The position numbers and the translations under genes were made by a program. The notes below the pieces were generated by a model that had not been told where the DNA came from, searched no databases, and saw only the letters and a list, made by a program, of their open reading frames with translations. 64,000 nucleotides of DNA from Pseudomonadota bacterium. Its GTDB lineage: Bacteria > Desulfobacterota > Binatia > Binatales > Binataceae. This document shows, piece after piece, positions 9,214-18,468 of the stretch (positions are counted from its first letter, which is position 1; every line of letters starts with the position of its first letter). The stretch covers positions 213,068 to 277,067 of the forward strand of contig JAJPHI010000019.1 in assembly GCA_021325355.1 (NCBI GenBank). Reading direction: 5' to 3'.

Positions 9214-10260
9214 GTGAAGAGCGGCATCATCGGGGCGCGCGGGGTCGGCAAATCCACGGTTTTTCATGCGCTGACGGGTCTGGCGCCAACCCAAGGTCAG
9301 GCGGACGCGCGAAATCGCGCGCGACCGGGACAGATTAAAGTGGTGGATCCCAGGCTGGATTTTCTGGAAGCGACCTACGGTTCGAAAAAGAAGGTGGAAA
9401 TCGAACTGACGCTGCTGGATTTCGCGCCGAATCCCAAAGAGCAGAAAGAGGGCGCGGCGCTCGATCCGAGTCTCCTGCCACTCATTCGCGACCTCGACGC
9501 GCTGTTGTTCGTCGTGCCGGAATTCGGTGGCGCCGCGATACCGCTCGAGACCGCGATCGAGCGAATCGAGGGCGAGCTGGTATTTGCAGATTACGATCAG
9601 GTCGAACGTCGCCTCGAACGCCTGAAAAAGGAAAAAGGGCCGGTCGACTTCGAGCGCGCAGCCTTGACCAAGTGCGCCGGATGGCTGGAAGAAGGTCGGC
9701 CGCTGCGGCAGCTCGATCTGACGCCACAGGAGCTGCAGGCTTTTGCGAGCTTCGGATTTCTCTCGCGCAAGCCGGCTTTGGTCGTCGTCAATTGCGATGT
9801 TGAGAATGCGGGCACGGAGCCGACGCCAGCCCAACGCGAAGCGCTCGGCGCGCGTGGTCTCGAATTTTTCCGCCTGCCGGCGGCGTTCGAAGCGGAGTTG
9901 TGGGAGCTCGACGCCGAGAGTCGCCGCGAGATGCTGCGCGAGGCCGGACTGCAGGCGCCCGCCCGTGATCGACTGCTCCAGGCGCTGTTCCGCTATCTGG
10001 GGTTGATAACCTTCTACACCGCCGGTGAACCGGAGGCGCATGCCTGGTCACTGCGCCGCGGTGCCACCGTGCTCGAAGCCGCCGGACGGATCCACAGCGA
10101 TATCGCGCGCGGTTTCATTCGCGCCGAAGTGGTCAGCTACGAGGACTTCGCCGCCCTGCGCTCCGACTTGAAGGTCAAGGAGGCCGGCAAACTGCGCCTC
10201 GAAGGGCGCGACTATGTCATGCAGGACGGCGACATCATTCATGTCCGCTTCAAGGTGTAA
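9214..10260 (+). CDS. Divergent YchF/OLA1-like P-loop protein with TGS domain
   Basis: 348 aa (YchF is about 363). The P-loop GARGVGKST is at residues 7-15, where true YchF has GLPNVGKST. The C-terminus is the conserved YchF tail: GRIHSDIARGFIRAEVVSYE, then the TGS-like KEAGKLRLEGRDYVMQDGDI and HVRFKV. The centre has the YchF coiled-coil helices (VERRLERLKKEKGPVDFERA). What is odd is that the DxxG switch-II motif is replaced by DFAPNP, and the nucleotide-specificity motif NVxE appears as NCDV. YchF normally binds ribosomes and hydrolyses ATP; this one may be a degenerate paralogue with altered nucleotide use. Starts at GTG with GGAGG upstream. The fold assignment is secure but the function is not. 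Confidence 0.82.
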   Translation: MKSGIIGARGVGKSTVFHALTGLAPTQGQADARNRARPGQIKVVDPRLDFLEATYGSKKKVEIELTLLDFAPNPKEQKEGAALDPSLLPLIRDLDALLFVVPEFGGAAIPLETAIERIEGELVFADYDQVERRLERLKKEKGPVDFERAALTKCAGWLEEGRPLRQLDLTPQELQAFASFGFLSRKPALVVVNCDVENAGTEPTPAQREALGARGLEFFRLPAAFEAELWELDAESRREMLREAGLQAPARDRLLQALFRYLGLITFYTAGEPEAHAWSLRRGATVLEAAGRIHSDIARGFIRAEVVSYEDFAALRSDLKVKEAGKLRLEGRDYVMQDGDIIHVRFKV

Positions 10261-10316
10261 TCCCTCGGCAGGTCGACTCCCGCCGGCGACGTGATCCGGA
10301 AGCACGAAACATCGCC

Positions 10317-10348
10317 CGAAGCCCTCGGGCGCCGCGCCGAGGGCTTCG
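10317..10348. terminator. Perfect 12-bp hairpin between convergent genes
   Basis: Arms CGAAGCCCTCGG (10317-10328) and CCGAGGGCTTCG (10337-10348) are exact reverse complements around an 8-base loop. The hairpin sits in the 98-bp gap between the ends of the YchF-like gene (plus) and the CoA-transferase (minus), where a bidirectional terminator is expected. There is no U-run on either side, so efficiency as an intrinsic terminator is uncertain. Confidence 0.55.
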
Positions 10349-10358
10349 CGCAGCGTCG

Positions 10359-11543
10359 TCACTTGATTACGCCGTCGGCGCGCAGTCGCGCCAGATCCTC
10401 GGCGGTATAGCCATAGCTCTTGAGAACCTCGTCGGTATGCTCGCCGAGCAACGGCGGGCGCGCGATCGCGCCGGGCGTATCGGACAGCTTCACCGCAAGG
10501 CCGGTGGTCCGAATCTCTCCGTGCACCGGATGAGCCAGTCGCAATATCATCTCGCGAGCGGCGGCCTGTGGATGGTCGAACATTTCCGCGATCGTCAGGA
10601 TCGGACCGGCGGGGATACCGGCGGCGTTTAAGCGATCGATCCAGTACTCGGCGGGATACGGCCTGAGAGCATCATTGATAGCCGCCGTAAGTTCCTCGCG
10701 ATACTTCAGACGATGCCCCAGATTGTCGAAGCGCGAATCGGCGGCGAGCTCCGGACGGCCAATCACGCCGACAAAGGCCTGCCACATCGCCTCGTTGCCG
10801 ACCGCGATATTGAACGGGCGATCCGCGGCCTGAAAAACTCCGTGGGGCGCGCCGAGCGGATGGTGGTTACCGGCGGGGCCGGGCGTTTTACCGGTATCGA
10901 AATAGATACCCGCCGACCAGCTCAAAACGCTGACGATCGCTTCAAGCAAAGAAGTCTCGACCTTTTGCCCACGCCCGGTTTGATGGCGGGCCTGCAGCGC
11001 CAGGAGAATGCCTTGCGCGGCAAAGATCCCACCGAGCAGGTCGCAGATGGCGATGCCGACCCGGGTCGGACCGCTCTCGGCGGTCCCCGTTACGCTCATC
11101 AGACCGGAGAACCCCTGGGCGATTTGATCGAAGCCCGGATAGTCGCGGAGCGGCCCGTTGCTGCCGAACCCCGAGATGCTGCATGAAATGATCCGCGGAT
11201 TTCGTTGCGCCAGAGTCTCATAGCCGAAGCCCATCGCGTCGATGATGCCCGGTCGAAAATTATCGACCACGACATCGGCCGTTTCGAGCATCCGGTCAAG
11301 GATGGCGCGACCGGCCGGCTTGCGCGTGGAAATCTGCACGCTTTTCTTCGACCGATTCGTGCACATGAAGAAGTATGAGTCCTTCCCGCTGAAGCCGCCC
11401 ATCTCAGCCCGCGCGTTCTCAACGGGTTCGACCTTGATAATCTCGGCGCCATAGTCGCCCAGAATCTGCGTGCAAAACGGGCCGGCGAGATAACGCGTAA
11501 AATCAATCACCTTGACGCCCGTCAGCGGCCGTAGCGCAGTCAT
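10359..11543 (-). CDS. CaiB/BaiF family (class III) CoA-transferase
   Basis: 394 aa, the standard length of the family III CoA-transferases that move CoA between carboxylic acids through an aspartyl-CoA intermediate. Conserved features are VKVIDFTRYLAGPFCTQILG at the N-terminus, GAEIIKVEP, NRSKKSVQI, ADVVVDNFRPG, ISGFGSNGP and GFDQIAQGFSGLM, where D139 is the expected nucleophile. The C-terminal LGEHTDEVL is typical. The ATG at 11543 has AAAGGAGGATCGCG upstream. It stands alone with no linked dehydrogenase or acyl-CoA gene, so the substrate (formyl-, carnitinyl-, succinyl- or other CoA ester) cannot be inferred. It is less similar to the tandem pair at 52.0-54.4 kb than those two are to each other. 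Confidence 0.9.
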   Translation of the reverse strand: MTALRPLTGVKVIDFTRYLAGPFCTQILGDYGAEIIKVEPVENARAEMGGFSGKDSYFFMCTNRSKKSVQISTRKPAGRAILDRMLETADVVVDNFRPGIIDAMGFGYETLAQRNPRIISCSISGFGSNGPLRDYPGFDQIAQGFSGLMSVTGTAESGPTRVGIAICDLLGGIFAAQGILLALQARHQTGRGQKVETSLLEAIVSVLSWSAGIYFDTGKTPGPAGNHHPLGAPHGVFQAADRPFNIAVGNEAMWQAFVGVIGRPELAADSRFDNLGHRLKYREELTAAINDALRPYPAEYWIDRLNAAGIPAGPILTIAEMFDHPQAAAREMILRLAHPVHGEIRTTGLAVKLSDTPGAIARPPLLGEHTDEVLKSYGYTAEDLARLRADGVIK

Positions 11544-11606
11544 CGCGATCCTCCTTTGATGAAACCTCGTCGGTCGAGCCTCGTCTTTACGCTATAGGAT
11601 TGGACT

Positions 11607-12872
11607 ATGGCATCGCCGACAACGATGAGTGAAACGCGCGCGCTTTATGCGGCGCCCATCGGTGCGCGCCGGACCCGGATGATCCGCTCGACGCCGTTGC
11701 TGGTTGCGGCGATCATTTTAATCTGTGCCGGCGCCTATTTCTTCCGCGGTTCGCGCGACGCCACGCAATACCTGACCGAGCCTGCCACCCGCGGCCCGAT
11801 CGTCCGCACGGTGACCGCCACCGGAACGGTCAACCCGGTGACGACGGTGCAGGTCGGAACATACGTTTCCGGGCCGATCAGCGCAATCTATGTCGATTTC
11901 AATTCGGCTGTGAAAGCCGGCCAACTGTTGGCCAAGATTGATCCGCGGCCATTTCAGGCGCAGGTCGATCAGACGACCGCGGCATTAGCTAACGCGCGCG
12001 CTCAACTGGGCAAGGACGAGGCCAACCTCGCCTATCAGAAAATCACCGCGCAGCGCGACAGCCGCTTGTTGAGGGAAAAGGTCATCTCGCAGGACCAGAT
12101 GGACAGCCAGGAAAGCTCCTATCAGCAGGCTGTCGCCCAAATCGCCCTCGACCGCGCCGCCATCGAGCAGCAGGCCGCCAATCTGAAGGCGGCCCAATTG
12201 AATCTGTACTACACCAACATCATATCGCCCGTTGATGGCATCGTCGTGTCGCGCAACGTCGATGTCGGTCAGACCGTCGCGGCGAGCTATCAGACACCAA
12301 CGCTCTTCCTGGTCGCCAAAGACCTCACCAAGATGCAGGTTGATACCAATGTCAGTGAATCGGATATAGGCAGCGTGCGGGTCGGGCAACCGGTCGAGTT
12401 CACGGTGGACGCCTACACCACCGAGCTCTTCAAGGGCAGCGTGGTCCAGGTGCGCCAGGCGCCGATTACGGTGCAGAACGTCGTGACTTACGACGTGGTG
12501 GTCGGCGTGGCGAATCCCGATCTACGGCTGATGCCCGGGATGACCGCCAATATCACGATCGTCAGCGAGCGGCGTAATGACGCTCTCCGCGTGCCGCTAC
12601 GCGCGCTGGCCTTCTCGCCGCGTCAACGCGGCCGTCACCCCGATTCCGCCGACAATGATCAGATTCAGCGCGCGCCGCGGATATGGATTGAGCAGGGCGG
12701 CAGAATCCATCCCGTGAATATCACGCGTGGTATCGATGACGGGAACTACGTTGAAGTCTTGAGCGGTGACGTCAAGCCCGGCGATGCGATCGTCACCGAT
12801 CGCGCAAACGGCAGTGGCGCCGGCCCTTCCGCTGGCGGCCAGGGACCGGGTATGCACTTTATCCACATGTAA
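11607..12872 (+). CDS. macA: Efflux periplasmic adaptor subunit, MacA-like
   Basis: 421-aa membrane-fusion protein. An N-terminal membrane anchor (about 32-47, TPLLVAAIILICAGAYFF) is followed by the lipoyl half-motif (TVQVGTYVSGPISAIYVDFN), a long alpha-helical hairpin (QTTAALANARAQLGKDEANL... to about 200), the second lipoyl half (IISPVDGIVVSRNVDVGQTV) and the beta-barrel domain. It should link the inner-membrane MacB to an outer-membrane TolC-type channel. macB begins 9 bp downstream, so the pair forms an operon. The C-terminus is Gly-rich and ends MHFIHM. Substrates could be macrolides, peptides or lipids; no TolC gene is in the window. Confidence 0.9.
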   Translation: MASPTTMSETRALYAAPIGARRTRMIRSTPLLVAAIILICAGAYFFRGSRDATQYLTEPATRGPIVRTVTATGTVNPVTTVQVGTYVSGPISAIYVDFNSAVKAGQLLAKIDPRPFQAQVDQTTAALANARAQLGKDEANLAYQKITAQRDSRLLREKVISQDQMDSQESSYQQAVAQIALDRAAIEQQAANLKAAQLNLYYTNIISPVDGIVVSRNVDVGQTVAASYQTPTLFLVAKDLTKMQVDTNVSESDIGSVRVGQPVEFTVDAYTTELFKGSVVQVRQAPITVQNVVTYDVVVGVANPDLRLMPGMTANITIVSERRNDALRVPLRALAFSPRQRGRHPDSADNDQIQRAPRIWIEQGGRIHPVNITRGIDDGNYVEVLSGDVKPGDAIVTDRANGSGAGPSAGGQGPGMHFIHM

Positions 12873-12881
12873 GCTGTCTCG

Positions 12882-15053
12882 GTGATGCCTGTGGAACCCG
12901 TCATTCGCATCGTCGAGCTCGGCAAGACCTACGATCTGGGCGAGATCAAGATCGAAGCCCTGTGCAATGTCAGCTTCGAAATTGAGCGCGGCGAATTCGT
13001 CGCGATCATGGGCGCTTCCGGCTCCGGCAAGTCGACCCTGATGAACCTCATCGGATGCCTCGATCGGCCGACACGCGGACAGTACTACCTCGAAGGGGTC
13101 GCAGTCGCGTCGTTGAATGAAGAGGAGCTGGCGGCAATTCGCAGCCGCAGAATCGGCTTTATCTTTCAAAGCTTCAATCTGCTGTCGCGCACCTCTGCGA
13201 TCGATAACGTCGAGCTGCCGCTCTTCTACTCGGGCTGGCCGGCCGACGGCCGCGAACGCGCGCAGGAACTGCTCGATCTCCTTGGCCTGCGCGGCCGCGA
13301 GCTCAACCATCCGAGCCAGCTTTCGGGCGGCCAGCAGCAGCGCGTGGCGATCGCTCGCGCCTTGATCAATCAACCGACGATTCTGCTGGCCGACGAGCCG
13401 ACCGGCAACCTCGACACAGCGAATTCCGTCGAGATTCTGCAAATCATCCGCCGATTGAATCGCGAGCGCGGCCTCACCGTAATCGTGGTAACGCACGATC
13501 CGGAGGTTGCGGCCTACGCCGACCGCGTCATCACCTTTCGCGACGGCGCAATAATTTCCGACAAGCGCAACGCGAGCGCCGTAACGCCCGCTTCGATTTC
13601 GGGGTCAGAACCCGCGTCCCCGAGACCTCTGGCGAACGAATCGGCCCGCAGCGACGCGACGGCGGCTGAAAGCGCCTGGACTTTCGGCTCCATGGCGCTG
13701 ACCGCGGCCGCGCGGGCGCTGCAACGGAACAAGCTCCGCGCGGCGCTGACCATGCTCGGAATCTTTATCGGCGTCGCCGCGGTGATCGCGATGGTCGCGG
13801 TGGGCAACGGCGCGCGCTACTCAGTGCAGCAACAGATTCAGAGTCTCGGCACCAATCTGTTGATCGTACTGCCCGGAGCGACCACCTCAAACGGCGTCCA
13901 TGCCGGCTTTGGCAGCACCTCGACGCTGACGGTCGACGATGCCGAGGCTATCGCGAAAGAAGCCCGCGGCGTCGACGCGGTCAGCTACATGGATCGCCAG
14001 GTCGCGCAGGTCGTTTACGGCAATCATAACTGGAGCACGACCATAACCGGCACAACGCCCGACTACTTCACGATTCGCGACTGGCCGGTGGCCAGCGGAC
14101 GCGCTTTCACCGAGCAGGAGGCCGCGAGCGCCGCGCCGGTCTGTCTATTGGGGCAGAGTGTCGTCAACAACCTGTTCCCGGAAGGCGAAAATCCGGTCGG
14201 CGCGATCATTCGGGTAAAGAACTTTCCACTTAAGGTTATCGGCGTCCTCGCGGTGAAGGGCCAATCGTCCTATGGGCAGGATCAGGACGACGTTGTCGTG
14301 ATGCCGTTTTATACGGCCCAGCGCAAGGTGCTCGGCAGCTCGCAGGTGACGGCGACGGTCGCGGCAACGACCGGTAACGGCTCGTCAAATCCGGTGCTTA
14401 ATCCTTACGCCGGCGTGCCGACCACCAATTCCGTATATGCCTCTGATATCGCGCTGATCGATCCCTTTACCAACAATTCACCCACGCTCTCGGGCATCGT
14501 CAATAATATCTTCGTCAAGGCTTCGGACTCGAAGGTGGTTGATTCGGTGCAGTCCCAGATGCAGGAAATTCTGCATCGACGCCATCGTATTCAGGCGGAC
14601 CAGGTTGACGATTTCTCAGTGCGCAGTCTCAACGAGATCGCCGAGGCCTCCGAAAACGCCAGTCAGGTCATGACCTTGCTGCTGGCCGCTGTCGCCTCGA
14701 TCTCGCTGCTGGTCGGCGGTATCGGAATCATGAATATCATGTTGGTCTCGGTGACCGAGCGCACCCGCGAGATCGGCATTCGAATGGCGATCGGAGCGCG
14801 CCGGTTGCATATCCTGCTGCAGTTTCTCGTCGAGTCGTCGCTGCTCAGCATTTTGGGCGGTATCGCGGGGATTATCCTGGGAATACTCACCTCCAAAACG
14901 CTCTCAGCGTTCGCACACTGGCCAACCCTGGTGTCGTCAGGATCGGTGGTCGGCGGCTTTGTTTTCGCCGCGGCGGTCGGCGTGTTCTTCGGATGGTATC
15001 CGGCGCGCAAGGCCGCGCTGCTCGATCCGATCGACGCTCTGCGCTACGAATGA
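12882..15053 (+). CDS. macB: MacB-type ABC transporter, ATPase fused to permease
   Basis: 723 aa. The N-terminal ATPase has Walker [10 protein letters not shown] (44-52), signature [15 protein letters not shown], Walker [13 protein letters not shown] and switch His in VVVTHD. A ~50-residue Ala/Ser-rich linker (from about 225) leads to the first membrane helix ([20 protein letters not shown]), a periplasmic domain, and three C-terminal helices with the FtsX/MacB motif [19 protein letters not shown]. It is longer than the ~650 aa of classical MacB because of the linker and a Ser/Thr/Asn-rich insertion at about 485-540 in the periplasmic part. It drives export with MacA, encoded just upstream. 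Start GTG at 12882, with ATG one codon later as an alternative. Confidence 0.93.
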   Translation: MMPVEPVIRIVELGKTYDLGEIKIEALCNVSFEIERGEFVAIMGASGSGKSTLMNLIGCLDRPTRGQYYLEGVAVASLNEEELAAIRSRRIGFIFQSFNLLSRTSAIDNVELPLFYSGWPADGRERAQELLDLLGLRGRELNHPSQLSGGQQQRVAIARALINQPTILLADEPTGNLDTANSVEILQIIRRLNRERGLTVIVVTHDPEVAAYADRVITFRDGAIISDKRNASAVTPASISGSEPASPRPLANESARSDATAAESAWTFGSMALTAAARALQRNKLRAALTMLGIFIGVAAVIAMVAVGNGARYSVQQQIQSLGTNLLIVLPGATTSNGVHAGFGSTSTLTVDDAEAIAKEARGVDAVSYMDRQVAQVVYGNHNWSTTITGTTPDYFTIRDWPVASGRAFTEQEAASAAPVCLLGQSVVNNLFPEGENPVGAIIRVKNFPLKVIGVLAVKGQSSYGQDQDDVVVMPFYTAQRKVLGSSQVTATVAATTGNGSSNPVLNPYAGVPTTNSVYASDIALIDPFTNNSPTLSGIVNNIFVKASDSKVVDSVQSQMQEILHRRHRIQADQVDDFSVRSLNEIAEASENASQVMTLLLAAVASISLLVGGIGIMNIMLVSVTERTREIGIRMAIGARRLHILLQFLVESSLLSILGGIAGIILGILTSKTLSAFAHWPTLVSSGSVVGGFVFAAAVGVFFGWYPARKAALLDPIDALRYE

Positions 15054-15079
15054 CGATCGCCGGTCGCCGAAGGTCAGCC

Positions 15080-16912
15080 CTACTCGACCGTCACCGACTT
15101 GGCCAGATTGCGCGGCTGATCGACGTCAGTTCCGCGATAAACGGCGATATGATACGCCAGCAGTTGCAAGGGTACCGTGGTCAGAACCGGCATCAGGAAG
15201 CGATTGGTGGTGGGCACGTCGATGATCTCCCAGGCGACCTCCTCCAGCTCCGGCGAGCGGTAGTCGGTCACCGCAATAATCCGCCCATTACGCGACTCGA
15301 CTTCCTTGAGATTGGATAAGGTCTTGTCGAAGACATTGTCGTTGGGAATTATCACCACGACCGGCATTTCCTCATCGATAAGCGCGATCGGGCCATGCTT
15401 CATCTCACCGGCTGAATACCCTTCGGCATGAATGTAGGAAATCTCCTTGAGCTTGAGCGCGCCCTCGAGCGCAACCGGATAGTTGATTCCGCGGCCGAGG
15501 TAGAGAAAGTCCCGAGCTTTGCCATACTTGCGTGCGATCTTTTCGATCGCGCGCTCGGTTTTGAGGATGGCATCGATCTGATTCGGGATGGCGAAGACTG
15601 GCTGCAGGAGCTCCTGCGCCTGCATTTCATCGACACGATGCTGTCGCGCGGCGATATGAATCGCCAGCAGATAGAACGCCTCGATCTGCGTTATAAAGCA
15701 TTTCGTCGTGGTCACGCTGATTTCGGGACCGCAGCGAGTGTAGAGCTGCGCATGGGCCTTGCGTGCGATGGATGAATCGACGGTGTTGGTGATCGCCAGC
15801 AGGTGACATCCGCGACGTTTTCCTTCCTCCATCGCGGCCAGCGTGTCGGCGGTCTCGCCCGATTGCGATACCGCGATAATCATCGTGCGATCGTCGATGG
15901 CCGGACGGCGATAGCGGAATTCTGCCGAATAGTCGACTTCGACCGGAATGCCGGTCAGCTCCTCGAGCATGAATTTGCCGATCTGCGAGGAAATCCACGA
16001 CGCGCCCGCGGAAACAATCACGATGCGGCCGATTCGTTCCGGACCTTCGCGCGGCAGCAGTTCCGCTTCAAAGCGCACGACACCCGAATTGGCGGCCGCC
16101 CGACCACTGAGCGTATCGATCCAGGCCTGCGGCTGCTCGGCAATCTCCTTGCGCAGGTAATGCTGGTACCCGCCCTTGGTCGCCGCGACAGGGTCCCAGT
16201 CTATGACCCGGGGCTGACGCTCGATCGGATCACCGCCGAAGGTGCTGAGGCGGACGGCATCCGCCGTCACTTCGGCAATTTCACCGTCCTCGAGGACAAA
16301 AGCGCGGCGCGTATGCTCCAGAATCGCCGGGATATCCGAGGCGACGAAGTTCTCACCGTCCCCGAGGCCCAGCACGAGCGGCGTCGCGGTCTTGGCAGCG
16401 ATCAATCGATCCGGCTCCGTTTCCGACAGCACGACCAGGGAAAACGATCCACGCAATTCAGCGACCACCGAGCGGACGGCTTCGAGCAGATGCGGCGTGC
16501 GCCGCAAACGCTCTTCCACCAGATGCGAGACCAGCTCGGTATCCGTCTCCGACTTGAGCTTATGCCCCCGCTTGAGCAGACTTTCGCGCAGCTCGACGTA
16601 ATTCTCGATAATGCCATTGTGAATCACCGCCACCGGACCGGCCTGATGGGGATGGGCGTTGGTCTCCGAGGGACGACCGTGCGTAGCCCATCGGGTGTGG
16701 CCGATGCCGACGTTGCCGCGCAGCGGCATTTCGTCAAGAAGTCTGCGCAAATTGTCGAGCTTGCCGACCGCGCGGCGAATCGCCATGTTTTCGCCCGCGG
16801 CGAGCGTCGCGACGCCGGCCGAATCGTAGCCGCGATACTCCAACCGCTTGAGTCCATGCAAAAGGATTGGCGCGGCATCGCGCGGTCCCACGTAGCCGAT
16901 TATTCCGCACAT
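15080..16912 (-). CDS. glmS: Glutamine-fructose-6-phosphate aminotransferase (isomerizing)
   Basis: Makes glucosamine-6-phosphate from fructose-6-phosphate and glutamine, the entry step to UDP-GlcNAc for peptidoglycan and LPS. The start is set by chemistry: the mature enzyme needs Cys at position 2, and the ATG at 16912 gives MCGIIGYVG. The frame is open another 98 codons upstream, but that stretch overlaps glmU and is spurious. The result is 610 aa, the usual size. The glutaminase domain (HTRWATHGRPSETNAHPH) is followed by two SIS domains (ASWISSQIGKFMLEE; SQSGETADT; LGRGINYPVALEGALKLKEI) and the C-terminal KSVTVE. It follows glmU by 17 bp. No glmS ribozyme is expected in this position and none is evident. 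Confidence 0.97.
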   Translation of the reverse strand: MCGIIGYVGPRDAAPILLHGLKRLEYRGYDSAGVATLAAGENMAIRRAVGKLDNLRRLLDEMPLRGNVGIGHTRWATHGRPSETNAHPHQAGPVAVIHNGIIENYVELRESLLKRGHKLKSETDTELVSHLVEERLRRTPHLLEAVRSVVAELRGSFSLVVLSETEPDRLIAAKTATPLVLGLGDGENFVASDIPAILEHTRRAFVLEDGEIAEVTADAVRLSTFGGDPIERQPRVIDWDPVAATKGGYQHYLRKEIAEQPQAWIDTLSGRAAANSGVVRFEAELLPREGPERIGRIVIVSAGASWISSQIGKFMLEELTGIPVEVDYSAEFRYRRPAIDDRTMIIAVSQSGETADTLAAMEEGKRRGCHLLAITNTVDSSIARKAHAQLYTRCGPEISVTTTKCFITQIEAFYLLAIHIAARQHRVDEMQAQELLQPVFAIPNQIDAILKTERAIEKIARKYGKARDFLYLGRGINYPVALEGALKLKEISYIHAEGYSAGEMKHGPIALIDEEMPVVVIIPNDNVFDKTLSNLKEVESRNGRIIAVTDYRSPELEEVAWEIIDVPTTNRFLMPVLTTVPLQLLAYHIAVYRGTDVDQPRNLAKSVTVE

Positions 16913-16929
16913 CTTACTATCTCTATCGG

Positions 16930-18378
16930 TTACTTCCGGCTTTGCCGTGCATTGGCTCGCGGATGCCCGGCGTGTCGCCGATGCCATTGCGCGGTCCATC
17001 CGGGCTTCTCGCGTTGCGGATGTTGCGACATTACCAACGCGCCGTCCGGCACGTCGTGGAGAATCGTCGTCCCCGACGCCACGTAAACGTCGTTGCCGAC
17101 AGTCACCGGCGCGATGAGCTGTGAATCGCATCCGACCATGCAGCGGTCGCCGACGCGAGTTTCGTGCTTGTCGTAACCGTCGTAATTCACGGTGATCACA
17201 CCGCATCCGACGTTCGTCTCCTCGCCAATGACGGCATCGCCGAGATAGCTCAAATGGCTCGCTTTGGTGCCGCGCCCGATCCGCGCCTTTTTGGTTTCGA
17301 CAAAGTTGCCGATTCGATTATGGCCCTCAAGTCGCGTACCCTCGCGGAGATTGGCAAACGGCCCGACTTCGCATTCCTCGCCGATCACGCAGTCTTCGGC
17401 GCGAACGCCGAGCTTCAGGTGAGAGCGATCGCCGATTTCGACGTTGCGCAGCCAGGCCGTTCCATCGATCAGCACGCCGGACCCGATTCGGCTGTGCCCG
17501 AGAATCTGGACGTTGGGGCCGATCGTGGTATCGACGCCGATTTTTACCTCCGGGGCGATGTAGACAGAGGCTGGATCGATCAGGGTAACGCCCTCAGCCA
17601 TCAGCCGCCGATTGACTTCTTCGCGTAGGTGACGTTCCATGCGGGCCAGTTCCTCTCGTGAATTGATACCGGCAAATTCCTCGGCTACCGGCGCCTGCCA
17701 GGCGACGACCCGATATCCGCGTTGCCGCGCGATCCCGACAATATCTGTCAGGTAGTACTCATGCTGAGCATTGTTGGCACCGAGTGCGGCGAGCGCCTGG
17801 CGCAAGACGGCGCTATCGGCCAGATAGATTCCACCGTTGATCTCCTTGATTGCGAGTTCCGGTGGCGAGGCGTCACGCGCTTCGACAATCGCGCTGACCT
17901 GCCCGTCGGCGCCGCGTACCACGCGTCCGTACGCCGCCGGATGGTCCAGCATCAGACTGGTAAATGAAAGCGGTGCGCCGCTCGCGCGATGAGCCTCGAT
18001 GAACCGCCGCAAGGTCGGCGCCGTGAGCATCGGCATGTCGCCGTAGCCGATGAGGATATCGCCGGCGAAATCCTGGGGGAGGAGCTCGAGCCCGCATCGA
18101 GCGGCGTCGCCGGTCCCACGCAACACGTTCTGGATGGCAAACCGGAGTCGGGCTTGCGCCTCTCTCCCCGAATAAGCGGTGCGCACGGTTTTTTCGACGT
18201 CCGCAGCCTGATGCCCGATAACCACCACGAGGAAACCGGGGTCAAGGGCGGCAAAGGCGCGCACGCTGCGCACAATCAGAGGTTCGCCCGCAAGTTCGTG
18301 TAGAACTTTGGCGCGCGCCGATCGCATCCGCGTGCCGAGTCCTGCCGCGAGCACAATCGCAGCGAGGGGCCGTTCCAT
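16930..18378 (-). CDS. glmU: Bifunctional GlmU: GlcN-1-P acetyltransferase / GlcNAc-1-P uridyltransferase
   Basis: 482 aa. The N-terminal pyrophosphorylase domain starts with AAIVLAAGLGTRMRSARAKV, the nucleotide-binding signature, and includes IGYGDMPML and the metal-site region EINGGIYL. The C-terminal half is a left-handed beta-helix of hexapeptide repeats (IGPNVQILGHSRIGSGVLID...) ending with the acetyltransferase region NRIGNFVETKKARIG and SHLSYLGDA. It supplies UDP-GlcNAc from GlcN-1-P. It is the first gene of the glmU-glmS pair; placing both steps together is common. The last ~25 residues are basic and rich in His/Arg, as in many homologues. Confidence 0.96.
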   Translation of the reverse strand: MERPLAAIVLAAGLGTRMRSARAKVLHELAGEPLIVRSVRAFAALDPGFLVVVIGHQAADVEKTVRTAYSGREAQARLRFAIQNVLRGTGDAARCGLELLPQDFAGDILIGYGDMPMLTAPTLRRFIEAHRASGAPLSFTSLMLDHPAAYGRVVRGADGQVSAIVEARDASPPELAIKEINGGIYLADSAVLRQALAALGANNAQHEYYLTDIVGIARQRGYRVVAWQAPVAEEFAGINSREELARMERHLREEVNRRLMAEGVTLIDPASVYIAPEVKIGVDTTIGPNVQILGHSRIGSGVLIDGTAWLRNVEIGDRSHLKLGVRAEDCVIGEECEVGPFANLREGTRLEGHNRIGNFVETKKARIGRGTKASHLSYLGDAVIGEETNVGCGVITVNYDGYDKHETRVGDRCMVGCDSQLIAPVTVGNDVYVASGTTILHDVPDGALVMSQHPQREKPGWTAQWHRRHAGHPRANARQSRK

Positions 18379-18468
18379 GCGCTTATTCTAACGTATAGCG
18401 GCAGCCGAAGCTGCGACCGAATTAGGCTCCCACGGATGGGATCCCGGTCAAAAGTAACCTCCGCGCCA

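Noticed and set aside
15803..17086. Plus-strand 427-aa frame
   Set aside because: Antisense to glmS and the end of glmU; no family resemblance.
16913..17206. 98-codon N-terminal extension of glmS
   Set aside because: It overlaps glmU and would remove the N-terminal Cys needed for glutaminase activity.
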